NCBI GenBank assembly: GCA_041591915.1
Contig: JBFHRB010000036.1
Span: 1-17,303 of the forward strand
Reading direction: 5' to 3'
Source: JBFHRB01 sp041591915
GTDB lineage: Bacteria; Actinomycetota; Nitriliruptoria; Nitriliruptorales; Nitriliruptoraceae
Length of the DNA: 17,303 nucleotides
The translations under genes and the position numbers were made by a program. Every line of letters starts with the position of its first letter. The stretch's first letter is position 1. A model generated the notes under the pieces. That model searched no databases and was not told the origin of the DNA. It saw nothing but the letters and a program-made list of their open reading frames with translations. Below, in pieces: positions 1-6,767 of the stretch.

Positions 1-1
1 G

Positions 2-175
2 CCCGCGAACGAGGTGGAGGACGTCTACCTCGACCTCGGCGTCCTCAAGGGCAACATCGGCGACCAGAACTACGACATCCCGCCCGGGACCGACCTCACC
101 CAGTTCAACAGCGTCGTGATCTGGTGCGAACGCTTCGCCGTCGTGTTCGGCACCGCCGAGATCGACCTCGCCTGA
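2..175 (+). CDS. DM13-domain protein, C-terminal fragment (5' end outside window)
   Basis: This frame is open from base 2 and ends at TGA 173-175, giving 57 residues. The visible part matches the C-terminal half of the DM13 domain: 'YLDLGVLKGNIGDQNYDI', then 'SVVIWCERFAVVFG'. The Trp-Cys pair (W41-C42 of the fragment) followed by a 'F.V.FG.A' strand is the hallmark of that domain. DM13 domains have been proposed to act in extracytoplasmic redox or electron-transfer proteins through this single conserved cysteine; that role is a family-level proposal and is not shown here. The protein ends directly after the domain. The N-terminus, and so any signal peptide or lipobox, lies outside the window. 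The gene converges on the lipoprotein gene, with 13 nt between the two stop codons. The domain call is fairly sure; the whole-protein function is unknown. Confidence 0.8.
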   Translation, partial: PANEVEDVYLDLGVLKGNIGDQNYDIPPGTDLTQFNSVVIWCERFAVVFGTAEIDLA

Positions 176-193
176 CCCCCTGCGCTCGTCAGG
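171..193. terminator. small inverted repeat spanning convergent stop codons
   Basis: CCTGAC (171-176) and GTCAGG (188-193) are perfect 6-bp arms around an 11-nt loop. The left arm contains the TGA of the DM13 gene and the right arm contains the TGA of the lipoprotein gene on the other strand. There is no T-tract on either side. It could be a weak bidirectional terminator, but part of the symmetry follows from having TGA and TCA face each other. Confidence 0.3.
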
Positions 194-1067
194 GCCCCCA
201 CATGTCGACGCTGAGCGCCGCGATCCACGGGCCGTCCGGGCCCGGCTCGACGTACACGTAGAACGACATCCAGTCGAGGCCCTCGAACTCCGGCTCGTCG
301 TTCGGGTCGTGGAACAGGACGTGGTGGAAGGCCCGGAACTCGAACGGCACGACCGCCTCCTCGGTCAGCCCGTTCGGCCCGAGGATGATCCCGTCCTCGG
401 AGCGGACGCGGTCCTCGTCGTCGTAGACCGACAGGAACGGACCCCCGATCGCCTCCATGAAGGTCATCTCGGGGCACTCCTCGGGGGAGCAGCCCACCCC
501 GCCCCAGCGACGCGGCGTCTCGTCCGTCGCGATCGTCCGGAGCTCGTCCCGGTCGAACCGCTCCGGGTCGTCGTAGTGCCAGATGAAGATGCCGCGCGGG
601 GACGCGACCTCGGACAGGTCGCCGCGCTCGCGGAGCAGCTCGGCGAAGCGGTCGATGACCTCGTCCGTGCCCTCCGGGAGCCCTGCCGCGGCCGGGGTGA
701 GGAAGAACGCGTTGACCCAGCCCTCCCCCGTGGGCGACGCGACACGGACCCACGTGTCCCCGTCGGGGATCCACTCGCCCTCCACGACCTCGACGACGGC
801 CGCAGGATCGGGCTCGAGCGACCCGACCTGCTCGGCCCCGGCATCGGGATCGACCCGGACGTTGAGTTCGTCGCCGAGCTCCACGAGGGCCACGTGGAAG
901 CCATTCTCGGACGGCGGCTCGCCGGGCCCGGTCGTCCCGACGGCGTCGGGCGCGCCCGGGACGCCGGTCGGGCCCGTGGCGCCGTCGCCCCCGACCTCGA
1001 CGCCGGACGTCGAGCAGGCCGCCAGCACGCTGGCCAGCGCGACGACGGCGAACAGCACGCGGCGCAT
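189..1067 (-). CDS. lipoprotein with bacterial SH3-like domain
   Basis: The product is 292 aa. A signal peptide with basic n-region (MRR) leads into the lipobox L-A-A-C, with C18 as the predicted lipidated cysteine, so the protein should be anchored on the outer face of the membrane. Residues 29-40 form four Gly-X-Y triplets in a low-complexity G/P/T linker. Residues about 60-124 ('LNVRVDPDAGAEQVGSL' through 'GEGWVNAFFL') look like a bacterial SH3 (SH3b) domain, often used for cell-wall or peptide binding. Residues about 130-292 form a second, unrecognised domain rich in aromatic and acidic residues, with a close cysteine pair (C193, C198). The ATG at 1067 is chosen because it is preceded by AGGGGG at good spacing. 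An upstream in-frame GTG would add only seven residues and lengthen the n-region. No enzymatic motif is visible, and the function is unknown. Confidence 0.82.
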   Translation of the reverse strand: MRRVLFAVVALASVLAACSTSGVEVGGDGATGPTGVPGAPDAVGTTGPGEPPSENGFHVALVELGDELNVRVDPDAGAEQVGSLEPDPAAVVEVVEGEWIPDGDTWVRVASPTGEGWVNAFFLTPAAAGLPEGTDEVIDRFAELLRERGDLSEVASPRGIFIWHYDDPERFDRDELRTIATDETPRRWGGVGCSPEECPEMTFMEAIGGPFLSVYDDEDRVRSEDGIILGPNGLTEEAVVPFEFRAFHHVLFHDPNDEPEFEGLDWMSFYVYVEPGPDGPWIAALSVDMWGP

Positions 1068-1094
1068 GCTCACCCCCTCATGGGACACGCGTCC

Positions 1095-1100
1095 ACGGTA
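1095..1100 (-). promoter_or_regulatory. candidate -10 hexamer (TACCGT) for the lipoprotein gene
   Basis: Read on the minus strand this is TACCGT, which fits the actinobacterial TANNNT -10 pattern. A start point about 7 nt downstream would give a leader of roughly 20 nt containing the AGGGGG ribosome site. No good -35 is seen; the expected position falls inside the terminator hairpin of the preceding operon. The same hexamer in a similar layout precedes the sigma-factor gene. Confidence 0.35.
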
Positions 1101-1138
1101 GGACGGCAGGTGCCCCGCACGCTGGCGGGGCACCGTCC
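1101..1138 (-). terminator. strong GC hairpin at the end of the fadAB operon
   Basis: GGTGCCCCGC (1109-1118) and GCGGGGCACC (1125-1134) are perfect 10-bp arms around the 6-nt loop ACGCTG. Outer bases GGAC (1101-1104) and GTCC (1135-1138) can extend the stem across a small bulge. It lies 12 nt past the fadB stop codon on the minus strand, which is the expected place for an operon terminator. There is no following T-tract, as is common in high-GC actinobacteria, so it is either a tract-less intrinsic terminator or an RNA-stabilising 3' hairpin. Confidence 0.65.
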
Positions 1139-1150
1139 GATCGCTCGTGG

Positions 1151-3205
1151 TCAGGCCGTGGCCCTGTCCTGGTCGCCGACCAGCCGCTCTCCGAAGAGCT
1201 TCTCGGAGATCCCGACCTGGTCGAGGTACAGGCAGATGCCACCGTTGAAGAACGGCCACCCGGCGCCGAGTAGCATGCAGCTGTCGATGTCCCGTGCGTC
1301 GGCGACCACGCCCTCGTCGAGCATGATCTTCGCCTCGTCCGCGACGGCCTCGAGTGCGACCTGGCGGATCTGGTCCGCCGTCAGCTTCTCCGCGCCCTCG
1401 TCGACCTCCCAGAGCTCGACGAGCTGCTCGTACGGTTGGCCGCCGTTGCCCCAGTCGTAGACGCCGGGGAGCCCGGTGTCGACGAACCTGCGGAAGTTGT
1501 CGTCGACCGGGAACCGGTCCGGGAACGACTCGTTCAGCGTCTCGACCGTGTGCAGCGCGACCGCGGGCCCGACGAGCCCGAGCAGCGGGAACGGACCCAT
1601 CGGCAGGCCGAGCCCGAGGATGGCCTCGTCGATCTCCTGGAACGTGTTGCCGTTGCGGGTCGCCACCATGCAGGCGCCCATGAAGCGCGACAGCAGGCGG
1701 TTGACCACGAACGCGGGCGCGTCCTTGCACTGCACGGCGGACTTGCGGAGCTTCTTGGCGACCTCGAACGCCGTCGAAGCGGCCTCATCGGAGGTCTGCT
1801 CGGCGCGGATGACCTCCACGAGCGGCAGCACGTTCACCGGGTTGAAGAAGTGGAAGCCCACGACCCGCCCTGGGTGCGCGAGCTTCGACGCCATCTCGGT
1901 GATGGACAGCGACGAGGTGTTGGTCGCCAGCACGGCGCCCTCGTCGAGGACCTTCTCGAGGTCCGCGAAGATGGCCTGCTTGAGGTCCATCCGCTCGAGG
2001 ACCGCCTCGATGACCCAGTCGCTGCCGGCGACCTCGTCGTAGCTCGTCGTGTACGTGACCAGGGACTTGAGGAAGTCGGCCTTGCCCTGCGACATGCGGC
2101 CCTTCTGGACGCGCTTGTCGAGGTCGCCCTCGATGTGTGCCCTTGCCTTGCCCAGGACCTCGTCGGCGATGTCCTTCATCACCAGCGGCACCTCGAAGCG
2201 TTGCAGGACCAGCGAGCCGAGCTGTGCACCCATGAGGCCCGAGCCGATCACCGCCATCTTGCGGATCCGACGCGGCGCGGCCTCCGGGCGCCAGGGCTGC
2301 TTCTTGATCCGGCGCTGGGTGAGGTCGAACGAGTAGACGGATGCCTGTGCCTGGCGGGCCGGGACCAGCTCGGTCAGGCCGTCCTCCTCCTTGGCGTAGC
2401 CCTCCTCGAGGGAGCCGCCACGAGCCGCGAACTCGATGAGGTCGATGGCGACGTAGGGAGCACGCGTCGCGCCGTGGACCTTCGCATCCACGAACGCGCG
2501 GGCGTTGGCGAGCAGCTCGTCGAGGTTGCCGTGGTCGGGCTCGGCGCGCTCGATCGCCTCCTCACCCGTGACGAGGCGCTCCAACAGCGCGATCGAGTCG
2601 TCGAGGAATCCGGCGGACTCGATCAGGCGGTCACCGAAGCCGCGGTCGACCGCGTCCCTGGGCCGCATCTGCCTGTTGTTGTTGAGGGCGTCGTAGACGA
2701 TCGTGTTGATGGCCGCCTCGGCGCCGGCGATGCGCGTACCGAGCTGCGTCCCGCCCCACGCGGGGAAGATCGAGAGGAAGACCTCGGGGAACGAGATCGC
2801 GGCTGCGCCCGTCGAAACGGTGCGGTAGTCGCAGTGCAGTGCGATCTCGAGGCCGCCGCCCATGCACGCACCGTTGATGGCCGCGAGCGTCGGGAACGGC
2901 AGGTCCTTCAGGCGCAGGAAGGCTCGGTGTCCCTCCTCGCCAGCGCGCCGCGCGTCCGCCTCGCTGATCCCGACGAAGGCCTTGGTGTCCGCGCCGACGG
3001 CGAAGATGAAGTGCTTGCCCGTGAGCATGAGGCCCTTGAGGTCGTCCTGGGCCTCGATCTCGTCCATCGCCGTGTTCAGCGATGCGAGCGCTTCCTCACC
3101 GAAGAAGTTCGGCTTGGTGTGGTCGCCGCCGTTGTCCATCGTCACGATCGCGAGACGGCCGGCCTTGGGCGAGTCGAAGTACTGGACCTTGAATTCGGTG
3201 TGCAT
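1151..3205 (-). CDS. fadB: FadB-type enoyl-CoA hydratase / 3-hydroxyacyl-CoA dehydrogenase
   Basis: This 684-aa bifunctional enzyme hydrates 2-enoyl-CoA and then oxidises L-3-hydroxyacyl-CoA with NAD+ in cytosolic beta-oxidation. The crotonase domain covers about 1-200. It has the oxyanion-hole stretch FAVGAD (68-73) and both general acid/base glutamates, E120 in GGGLE and E141 in SFPE. The NAD-binding dehydrogenase domain begins near 315 with GSGLMG (321-326), followed by NTSSL (429-433) and the catalytic histidine H452 in GFHFFNPV. Two C-terminal helical domains follow, from about residue 495. It is slightly shorter than E. coli FadB (about 729 aa), with no missing key residue seen. The ATG at 3205 lies 5 nt after the thiolase stop, so the two genes form an operon, and the product is probably the alpha subunit of a trifunctional-type complex. 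An upstream in-frame extension overlaps the thiolase gene and is rejected. Confidence 0.93.
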   Translation of the reverse strand: MHTEFKVQYFDSPKAGRLAIVTMDNGGDHTKPNFFGEEALASLNTAMDEIEAQDDLKGLMLTGKHFIFAVGADTKAFVGISEADARRAGEEGHRAFLRLKDLPFPTLAAINGACMGGGLEIALHCDYRTVSTGAAAISFPEVFLSIFPAWGGTQLGTRIAGAEAAINTIVYDALNNNRQMRPRDAVDRGFGDRLIESAGFLDDSIALLERLVTGEEAIERAEPDHGNLDELLANARAFVDAKVHGATRAPYVAIDLIEFAARGGSLEEGYAKEEDGLTELVPARQAQASVYSFDLTQRRIKKQPWRPEAAPRRIRKMAVIGSGLMGAQLGSLVLQRFEVPLVMKDIADEVLGKARAHIEGDLDKRVQKGRMSQGKADFLKSLVTYTTSYDEVAGSDWVIEAVLERMDLKQAIFADLEKVLDEGAVLATNTSSLSITEMASKLAHPGRVVGFHFFNPVNVLPLVEVIRAEQTSDEAASTAFEVAKKLRKSAVQCKDAPAFVVNRLLSRFMGACMVATRNGNTFQEIDEAILGLGLPMGPFPLLGLVGPAVALHTVETLNESFPDRFPVDDNFRRFVDTGLPGVYDWGNGGQPYEQLVELWEVDEGAEKLTADQIRQVALEAVADEAKIMLDEGVVADARDIDSCMLLGAGWPFFNGGICLYLDQVGISEKLFGERLVGDQDRATA

Positions 3206-3217
3206 GGGGTTCAGACC
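3206..3217 (-). other. mini-hairpin at the fadA-fadB junction
   Basis: On the minus strand GGGT and ACCC flank CTGA, whose last three bases are the thiolase stop codon. The hairpin sits immediately before the fadB ATG and overlaps the place where a Shine-Dalgarno sequence would bind. It might influence translational coupling between the two genes. The stem is only 4 bp and may be chance. Confidence 0.25.
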
Positions 3218-4389
3218 CTTTCCCACAGGACGGACGCGCCCATGCCGAGCCCGATGCACATCGTCGTGATGCCGTAGCGGGCGTCGTCGTGGCGGTCGAA
3301 GTAGCTGGCGAGCTGCATGGCGAGTCGCGCGCCCGAGAAGGCGAGCGGGTGGCCCAGGGCGATGGCACCGCCGTAGGGGTTGACCTTGGGGCTGTCGAGC
3401 GGCAGGCCGAAGTGGTCGAGGAACGCGACACACTGCACCGCGAAGGCCTCGTTCATCTCGACGATGTCGATGTCGTCGATGCCCAGGCCGGTCTTCGCGA
3501 AGAGCTTCTCGGTCGCCGGGATCGGGCCGTAGCCCATGGTCTCGGGCTCGACGCCCGCGAACGCGAAGTCCACGAGCCGCATCCGGCCCTGCAACCCGAG
3601 CTCGGACGCGGTCTCCTTCGAGGCCAGCAGCACACCGCCGGCGCCGTCGTTGAGCCCGGCAGCGTTGCCCGCGGTGACCAGGCCTCCGGCGCGGAACGGC
3701 GAGTTCAGCTTCTTCAGGTCGTCCATCGACGTCCCGGGACGCGGGTGCTCGTCCTCGCTGACGACACGCCAGCCCTGCTCGGTCCAGACCGTCATCGGCA
3801 CGACGTGGTCGTCGTAGACCCCCTCGGCCATGGCCTTGGCCGTGCGCTCCTGTGACTGCAGTGCGAACTCGTCGGTGCGGTCACGCGTGACGTCCGGGAG
3901 CTTGTCGTGCAGGTTCTCCGCGGTGTTGCCCATGACGAGCGCAGAGGGGTCGACCAGCCTGTCGGCCAGGAACCGGGGGTTGGGGTCGACCTCGGCGGCC
4001 ATCGGGTGGCCGCCCATGTGCTCGACGCCACCGGCGATGACGACCTCCTGGCCGCCGACGCGGATGGCGTTCGCGGCGTTGACGATCGCGGTGAGCGCCC
4101 CGGCACACATCCGGTCGATGGCGTAGCCGGGCACGGACTTGGGCAGGCCGGCGAGCATGGCGATCGAGCGCCCGAGCGTCAGGCCCTGGTCGCCGACCTG
4201 TGCCGTCGCGGCCCAGGCCACGTCGTCCACGCGGTCCTTCGGGAGGTCGGGGTTGCGCTCGACGAGTGCGCGGACGGTGCGGACCGACATGTCGTCGGCA
4301 CGGGTCCTGGCGTAGTAGCCCGTGTCCTTCGCGCGGCCGATCGGGAGGCGCACCCCGTCGATGTACAGGGCATCGCGGAGTTCGGTCAT
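3211..4389 (-). CDS. fadA: FadA-type acetyl-CoA C-acyltransferase (3-ketoacyl-CoA thiolase)
   Basis: This 392-aa thiolase cleaves 3-ketoacyl-CoA with CoA to give acetyl-CoA and a shortened acyl-CoA. The nucleophilic cysteine is C95 in DRMCAGAL. The second half carries the NEAF box (N313-E314), H347 in GGAIALGHPLAFSGAR, and the acid/base cysteine C378 in CIGLGMG. The CIGLG form of the last motif and the length (E. coli FadA is about 387 aa) point to the FadA branch rather than biosynthetic thiolases, whose motif is usually CxGGG. The gene is first in a two-gene operon with the FadB-type partner 5 nt downstream, the expected partner for a beta-oxidation complex. The ATG at 4389 has AAGGG about 10 nt upstream. 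The upstream divergent region holds a perfect inverted repeat that could be an operator. Confidence 0.93.
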   Translation of the reverse strand: MTELRDALYIDGVRLPIGRAKDTGYYARTRADDMSVRTVRALVERNPDLPKDRVDDVAWAATAQVGDQGLTLGRSIAMLAGLPKSVPGYAIDRMCAGALTAIVNAANAIRVGGQEVVIAGGVEHMGGHPMAAEVDPNPRFLADRLVDPSALVMGNTAENLHDKLPDVTRDRTDEFALQSQERTAKAMAEGVYDDHVVPMTVWTEQGWRVVSEDEHPRPGTSMDDLKKLNSPFRAGGLVTAGNAAGLNDGAGGVLLASKETASELGLQGRMRLVDFAFAGVEPETMGYGPIPATEKLFAKTGLGIDDIDIVEMNEAFAVQCVAFLDHFGLPLDSPKVNPYGGAIALGHPLAFSGARLAMQLASYFDRHDDARYGITTMCIGLGMGASVLWERV

Positions 4390-4436
4390 GGTGGGAGAGC
4401 CCTTCTGCTCAGGGGACCCGGCGGCGGCACCGGGGC

Positions 4437-4449
4437 CGTAAGCGTTACG
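4437..4449. promoter_or_regulatory. candidate operator: inverted repeat CGTAA-GCG-TTACG
   Basis: Perfect 5-bp arms (4437-4441 and 4445-4449) flank a 3-bp centre, about 48 bp upstream of the fadA start and in the region shared with the divergent GGDEF-EAL gene. The AT content of the arms stands out from its surroundings. The size and position suit a dimeric repressor such as a TetR-family fatty-acid regulator. No known operator consensus is matched and no regulator gene is adjacent, so this is inference. Confidence 0.35.
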
Positions 4450-4453
4450 AATC

Positions 4454-4466
4454 CGGGCCGGGCCCG
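4454..4466. repeat. GC palindrome CGGGCC-G-GGCCCG
   Basis: Perfect 6-bp arms around one base, 4 bp after the candidate operator in the divergent intergenic region. In DNA this GC-rich such a palindrome is not very surprising. It could be a hairpin in a transcript or a second protein site. Confidence 0.25.
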
Positions 4467-4492
4467 CCAATTCCGCGCGGGACCGTTCGGCC

Positions 4493-4506
4493 GTCACGTA
4501 GTCACG
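4493..4506 (+). repeat. direct repeat GTCACG-TA-GTCACG
   Basis: Two identical 6-mers are spaced 2 bp apart (8-bp period), about 42 bp before the candidate -10 of the GGDEF-EAL gene. Direct half-sites at this distance are typical of activator binding. No regulator can be named. Confidence 0.25.
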
Positions 4507-4547
4507 CCGGATCGCCGCGAATCCTGCACCGAACCGCACCGCACCTC

Positions 4548-4553
4548 TACGCT
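4548..4553 (+). promoter_or_regulatory. candidate -10 (TACGCT) for the GGDEF-EAL gene
   Basis: TACGCT fits TANNNT and lies in the 264-bp divergent region. The same hexamer serves as the apparent -10 of the leftward ABC-F gene. A start near 4560 would give a leader of about 94 nt before the ATG at 4654. The matching -35 (TGCACC, 4525-4530) is poor, so this is tentative. Confidence 0.25.
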
Positions 4554-4653
4554 CCCTGACGAGGGAGTTCGGGTTCGCGGCCCGAGGGCGACCGATGGCG
4601 CCCTCACGGGGCGGGGCACGCAACCGGCTGCCGAGCACCCTGAACGGCAACCC

Positions 4654-6759
4654 ATGGCGCGGAAGATCGCACCGGACGAGATCCGGGAGCTCCGGCTGCC
4701 CCCGGCCATGGAGGACCGGGAGACCCAGCGATTCACGATCGCCTGGATCGCGGCGCTCGCGGCCATCGGCCTGCTCGCCCTGGCGGGCGGCATCCTGGTC
4801 CAGTCCACGATCCGGCTCGAGCGGTCCCAGTCCACCGCGCTGCAGATCGTCGGCGAGCAGCGGGTGCGTGCCGTCACGATCGCTCGCCTGGCCGACCAGG
4901 TCGTGGACGCCAGCTCGACGATCGCGAGCCGCGCCGAAGCGCTGATGAGGGCCCAGGAGAACGCGGCGGCCCTGGCGGCCGACCACGACCGCCTGCTCAA
5001 CGGGGACGAGAGCGTCGGGCTCAACCCGCCGGACCGCCAGCTCACCTCCGCGCTGGCCGGCGTCGACAACGGGATCGACGCCGTCGTCGCCGGCGTGGAT
5101 CGCTTGGCGACCCTCCTCGAAGAAGGCGCGGACCTCGACGCCGTGGACGCGAGAGCCGGCGACCTCGCCGCGGTCTCCCTCGACGTCGGGCGGAGGCTCG
5201 ACAGCAGCCGCAACGTCCTCCGTGAGGAGATCGACGACCGGCTGGCCCTGGCGCAACAGCTGCAGGTCTCGATCCTCGTGGCCATGCTCGTGCTGCTGGT
5301 GATCGAGGCGCTCCTGATCTTCCGGCCGGCGACGAAGCGGCTCCGCGCGCGGGCCGAGGAAGGTCGCCGCGAGCGCGAGGCCGAGCGCCGACGGACCCAG
5401 GACCAGCTCGAGCTGCTCGCCCGCTACGACCACCTGACCGGCCTCGCGAACCGGGTCCTCTTCCGCGACCGCCTCGACCACGCCGTCGCCGCCGCCGAGC
5501 GCTCCGGCAAGACCATCGCGCTCATGTTCCTCGACCTCGACAAGTTCAAGGACATCAACGACCAGTTCGGGCACGACGCGGGCGACCAGCTGCTCGTCGA
5601 GGTCGCCGCGCGCGTCACCTCCTGTGCTCGCCGCTCGGACACGGTCGCGCGGCTCGGCGGCGACGAGTTCACGGTGATCCTCGAGGGGCTCGACTCCGCC
5701 GACGGTGCGGCGAACGTCGCGCAGAAGATCCTCGACTCGATGGACGAGCCGTTCGACCTCGCGGGGCGTGAGGTCAAGGTCACGACGTCGATCGGGATCG
5801 CGCTCTATCCCGACGACGCCCGCGACGTCGAGGACCTCCAGCGCGCCGCCGACTCGGCGATGTACCAGGCGAAGGGCGCCGGTCGGGCCACGTACCAGTT
5901 CTCGACACCGGAGCTGCGCGCGTCCAACGTGGCGCGCCTGAAGATGATCAACGAGCTGCGCCGCGACATCGCGAGCGGGCGGCTGCGGCTCGTCTACCAG
6001 CCACAGGTGCGCGTGGACACCGGCGAGGTCGTGGCCGTCGAGGCGTTCGTGAGGTGGACCCGCCCCGACGGCACGGAGGCGAACGCCGCCGAGTTCATCG
6101 AGGTCGCCGAGGACACCGACCTGATGGTGCCCATGGGCGAGTGGGTCGTCCGCGAGGCCTGCCGCCAGAACAAGGAGTGGCAGCGGGAGGGCCTGCCGAA
6201 CATCCGCGTCGCCGTCAACCTGTCCACCCGCCAGTTCCGCCAACTCAACCTCGCGACGTCGATCGCGAGCATCGTGAACGAGGTCGGGCTCGAGCCGTCG
6301 TTGCTGGAGATCGAGGTGACGGAGGACACGCTCGTCGAGGACATCGAGACGTCGACCGTCACGCTCCGCCTGCTCAAGGGCATCGGGGTGCGCATCATCA
6401 TCGACGACTTCGGCACCGGCTACAGCTCGATCAACTACCTGCGCCAGTTCCCGATCGACGCCCTCAAGATCGACCGCGAGTTCCTCGCCGACGTGGGCGA
6501 GGACACCGTCGAGGAGAACGTCGTGCCGGCCGCCATCGCCGGGCTCGCGCGTCACCTCAGCCTCGAGACGATCGCCGAGGGTGTCGAGACCGACGATCAG
6601 ATGCAGTTCCTGCGCCGCATCCGCTGCGACCTGGCCCAGGGTTGGCACATCAGCGAGCCCCTCGAGGCCGACGAGGTGTCCCCGTTCATCCGGCGCAGGA
6701 GCGTTGCCTCCGTGGACGAGCTGCGACGACGGCGTGAGGGCGGGGCCCAGGACGCCTGA
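4654..6759 (+). CDS. membrane-anchored GGDEF-EAL c-di-GMP signalling protein
   Basis: This 701-aa protein has a transmembrane helix at about 27-49, a helical extracytoplasmic region (about 50-203), and a second helix at about 204-223. A basic coiled-coil linker and then GGDEF and EAL domains follow inside the cell. The cyclase has an intact GGDEF motif (335-339) and an RxxD inhibitory site (R326-D329), so it should make c-di-GMP under product inhibition. The phosphodiesterase domain keeps N522, E554, DDFGTGYSS from D584, K605, E642/E645 and Q663. Its signature reads EAF (463-465) instead of EAL. The leucine is the only changed position noticed, so hydrolase activity is plausible but unproven. 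The sensor region resembles a four-helix chemoreceptor-like input but I cannot name its ligand. The start is uncertain: no clear Shine-Dalgarno precedes the ATG at 4654. The gene converges on the amidohydrolase, with 2 nt between stop codons. Confidence 0.9.
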   Translation: MARKIAPDEIRELRLPPAMEDRETQRFTIAWIAALAAIGLLALAGGILVQSTIRLERSQSTALQIVGEQRVRAVTIARLADQVVDASSTIASRAEALMRAQENAAALAADHDRLLNGDESVGLNPPDRQLTSALAGVDNGIDAVVAGVDRLATLLEEGADLDAVDARAGDLAAVSLDVGRRLDSSRNVLREEIDDRLALAQQLQVSILVAMLVLLVIEALLIFRPATKRLRARAEEGRREREAERRRTQDQLELLARYDHLTGLANRVLFRDRLDHAVAAAERSGKTIALMFLDLDKFKDINDQFGHDAGDQLLVEVAARVTSCARRSDTVARLGGDEFTVILEGLDSADGAANVAQKILDSMDEPFDLAGREVKVTTSIGIALYPDDARDVEDLQRAADSAMYQAKGAGRATYQFSTPELRASNVARLKMINELRRDIASGRLRLVYQPQVRVDTGEVVAVEAFVRWTRPDGTEANAAEFIEVAEDTDLMVPMGEWVVREACRQNKEWQREGLPNIRVAVNLSTRQFRQLNLATSIASIVNEVGLEPSLLEIEVTEDTLVEDIETSTVTLRLLKGIGVRIIIDDFGTGYSSINYLRQFPIDALKIDREFLADVGEDTVEENVVPAAIAGLARHLSLETIAEGVETDDQMQFLRRIRCDLAQGWHISEPLEADEVSPFIRRRSVASVDELRRRREGGAQDA

Positions 6760-6767
6760 GCTCAGGC
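6754..6767. terminator. 14-bp perfect palindrome containing both convergent stop codons
   Basis: GCCTGAGCTCAGGC reads identically on both strands. It contains TGA of the GGDEF-EAL gene (6757-6759) and TGA of the amidohydrolase (6762-6764 on the other strand). It has no T-tract and no loop, so a hairpin would be small. It may act as a compact bidirectional 3' end. Confidence 0.35.

Noticed and set aside
1436..3277. Plus-strand 613-residue open frame over fadB
   Set aside because: Low-complexity translation; the opposite strand encodes all hydratase and dehydrogenase motifs.
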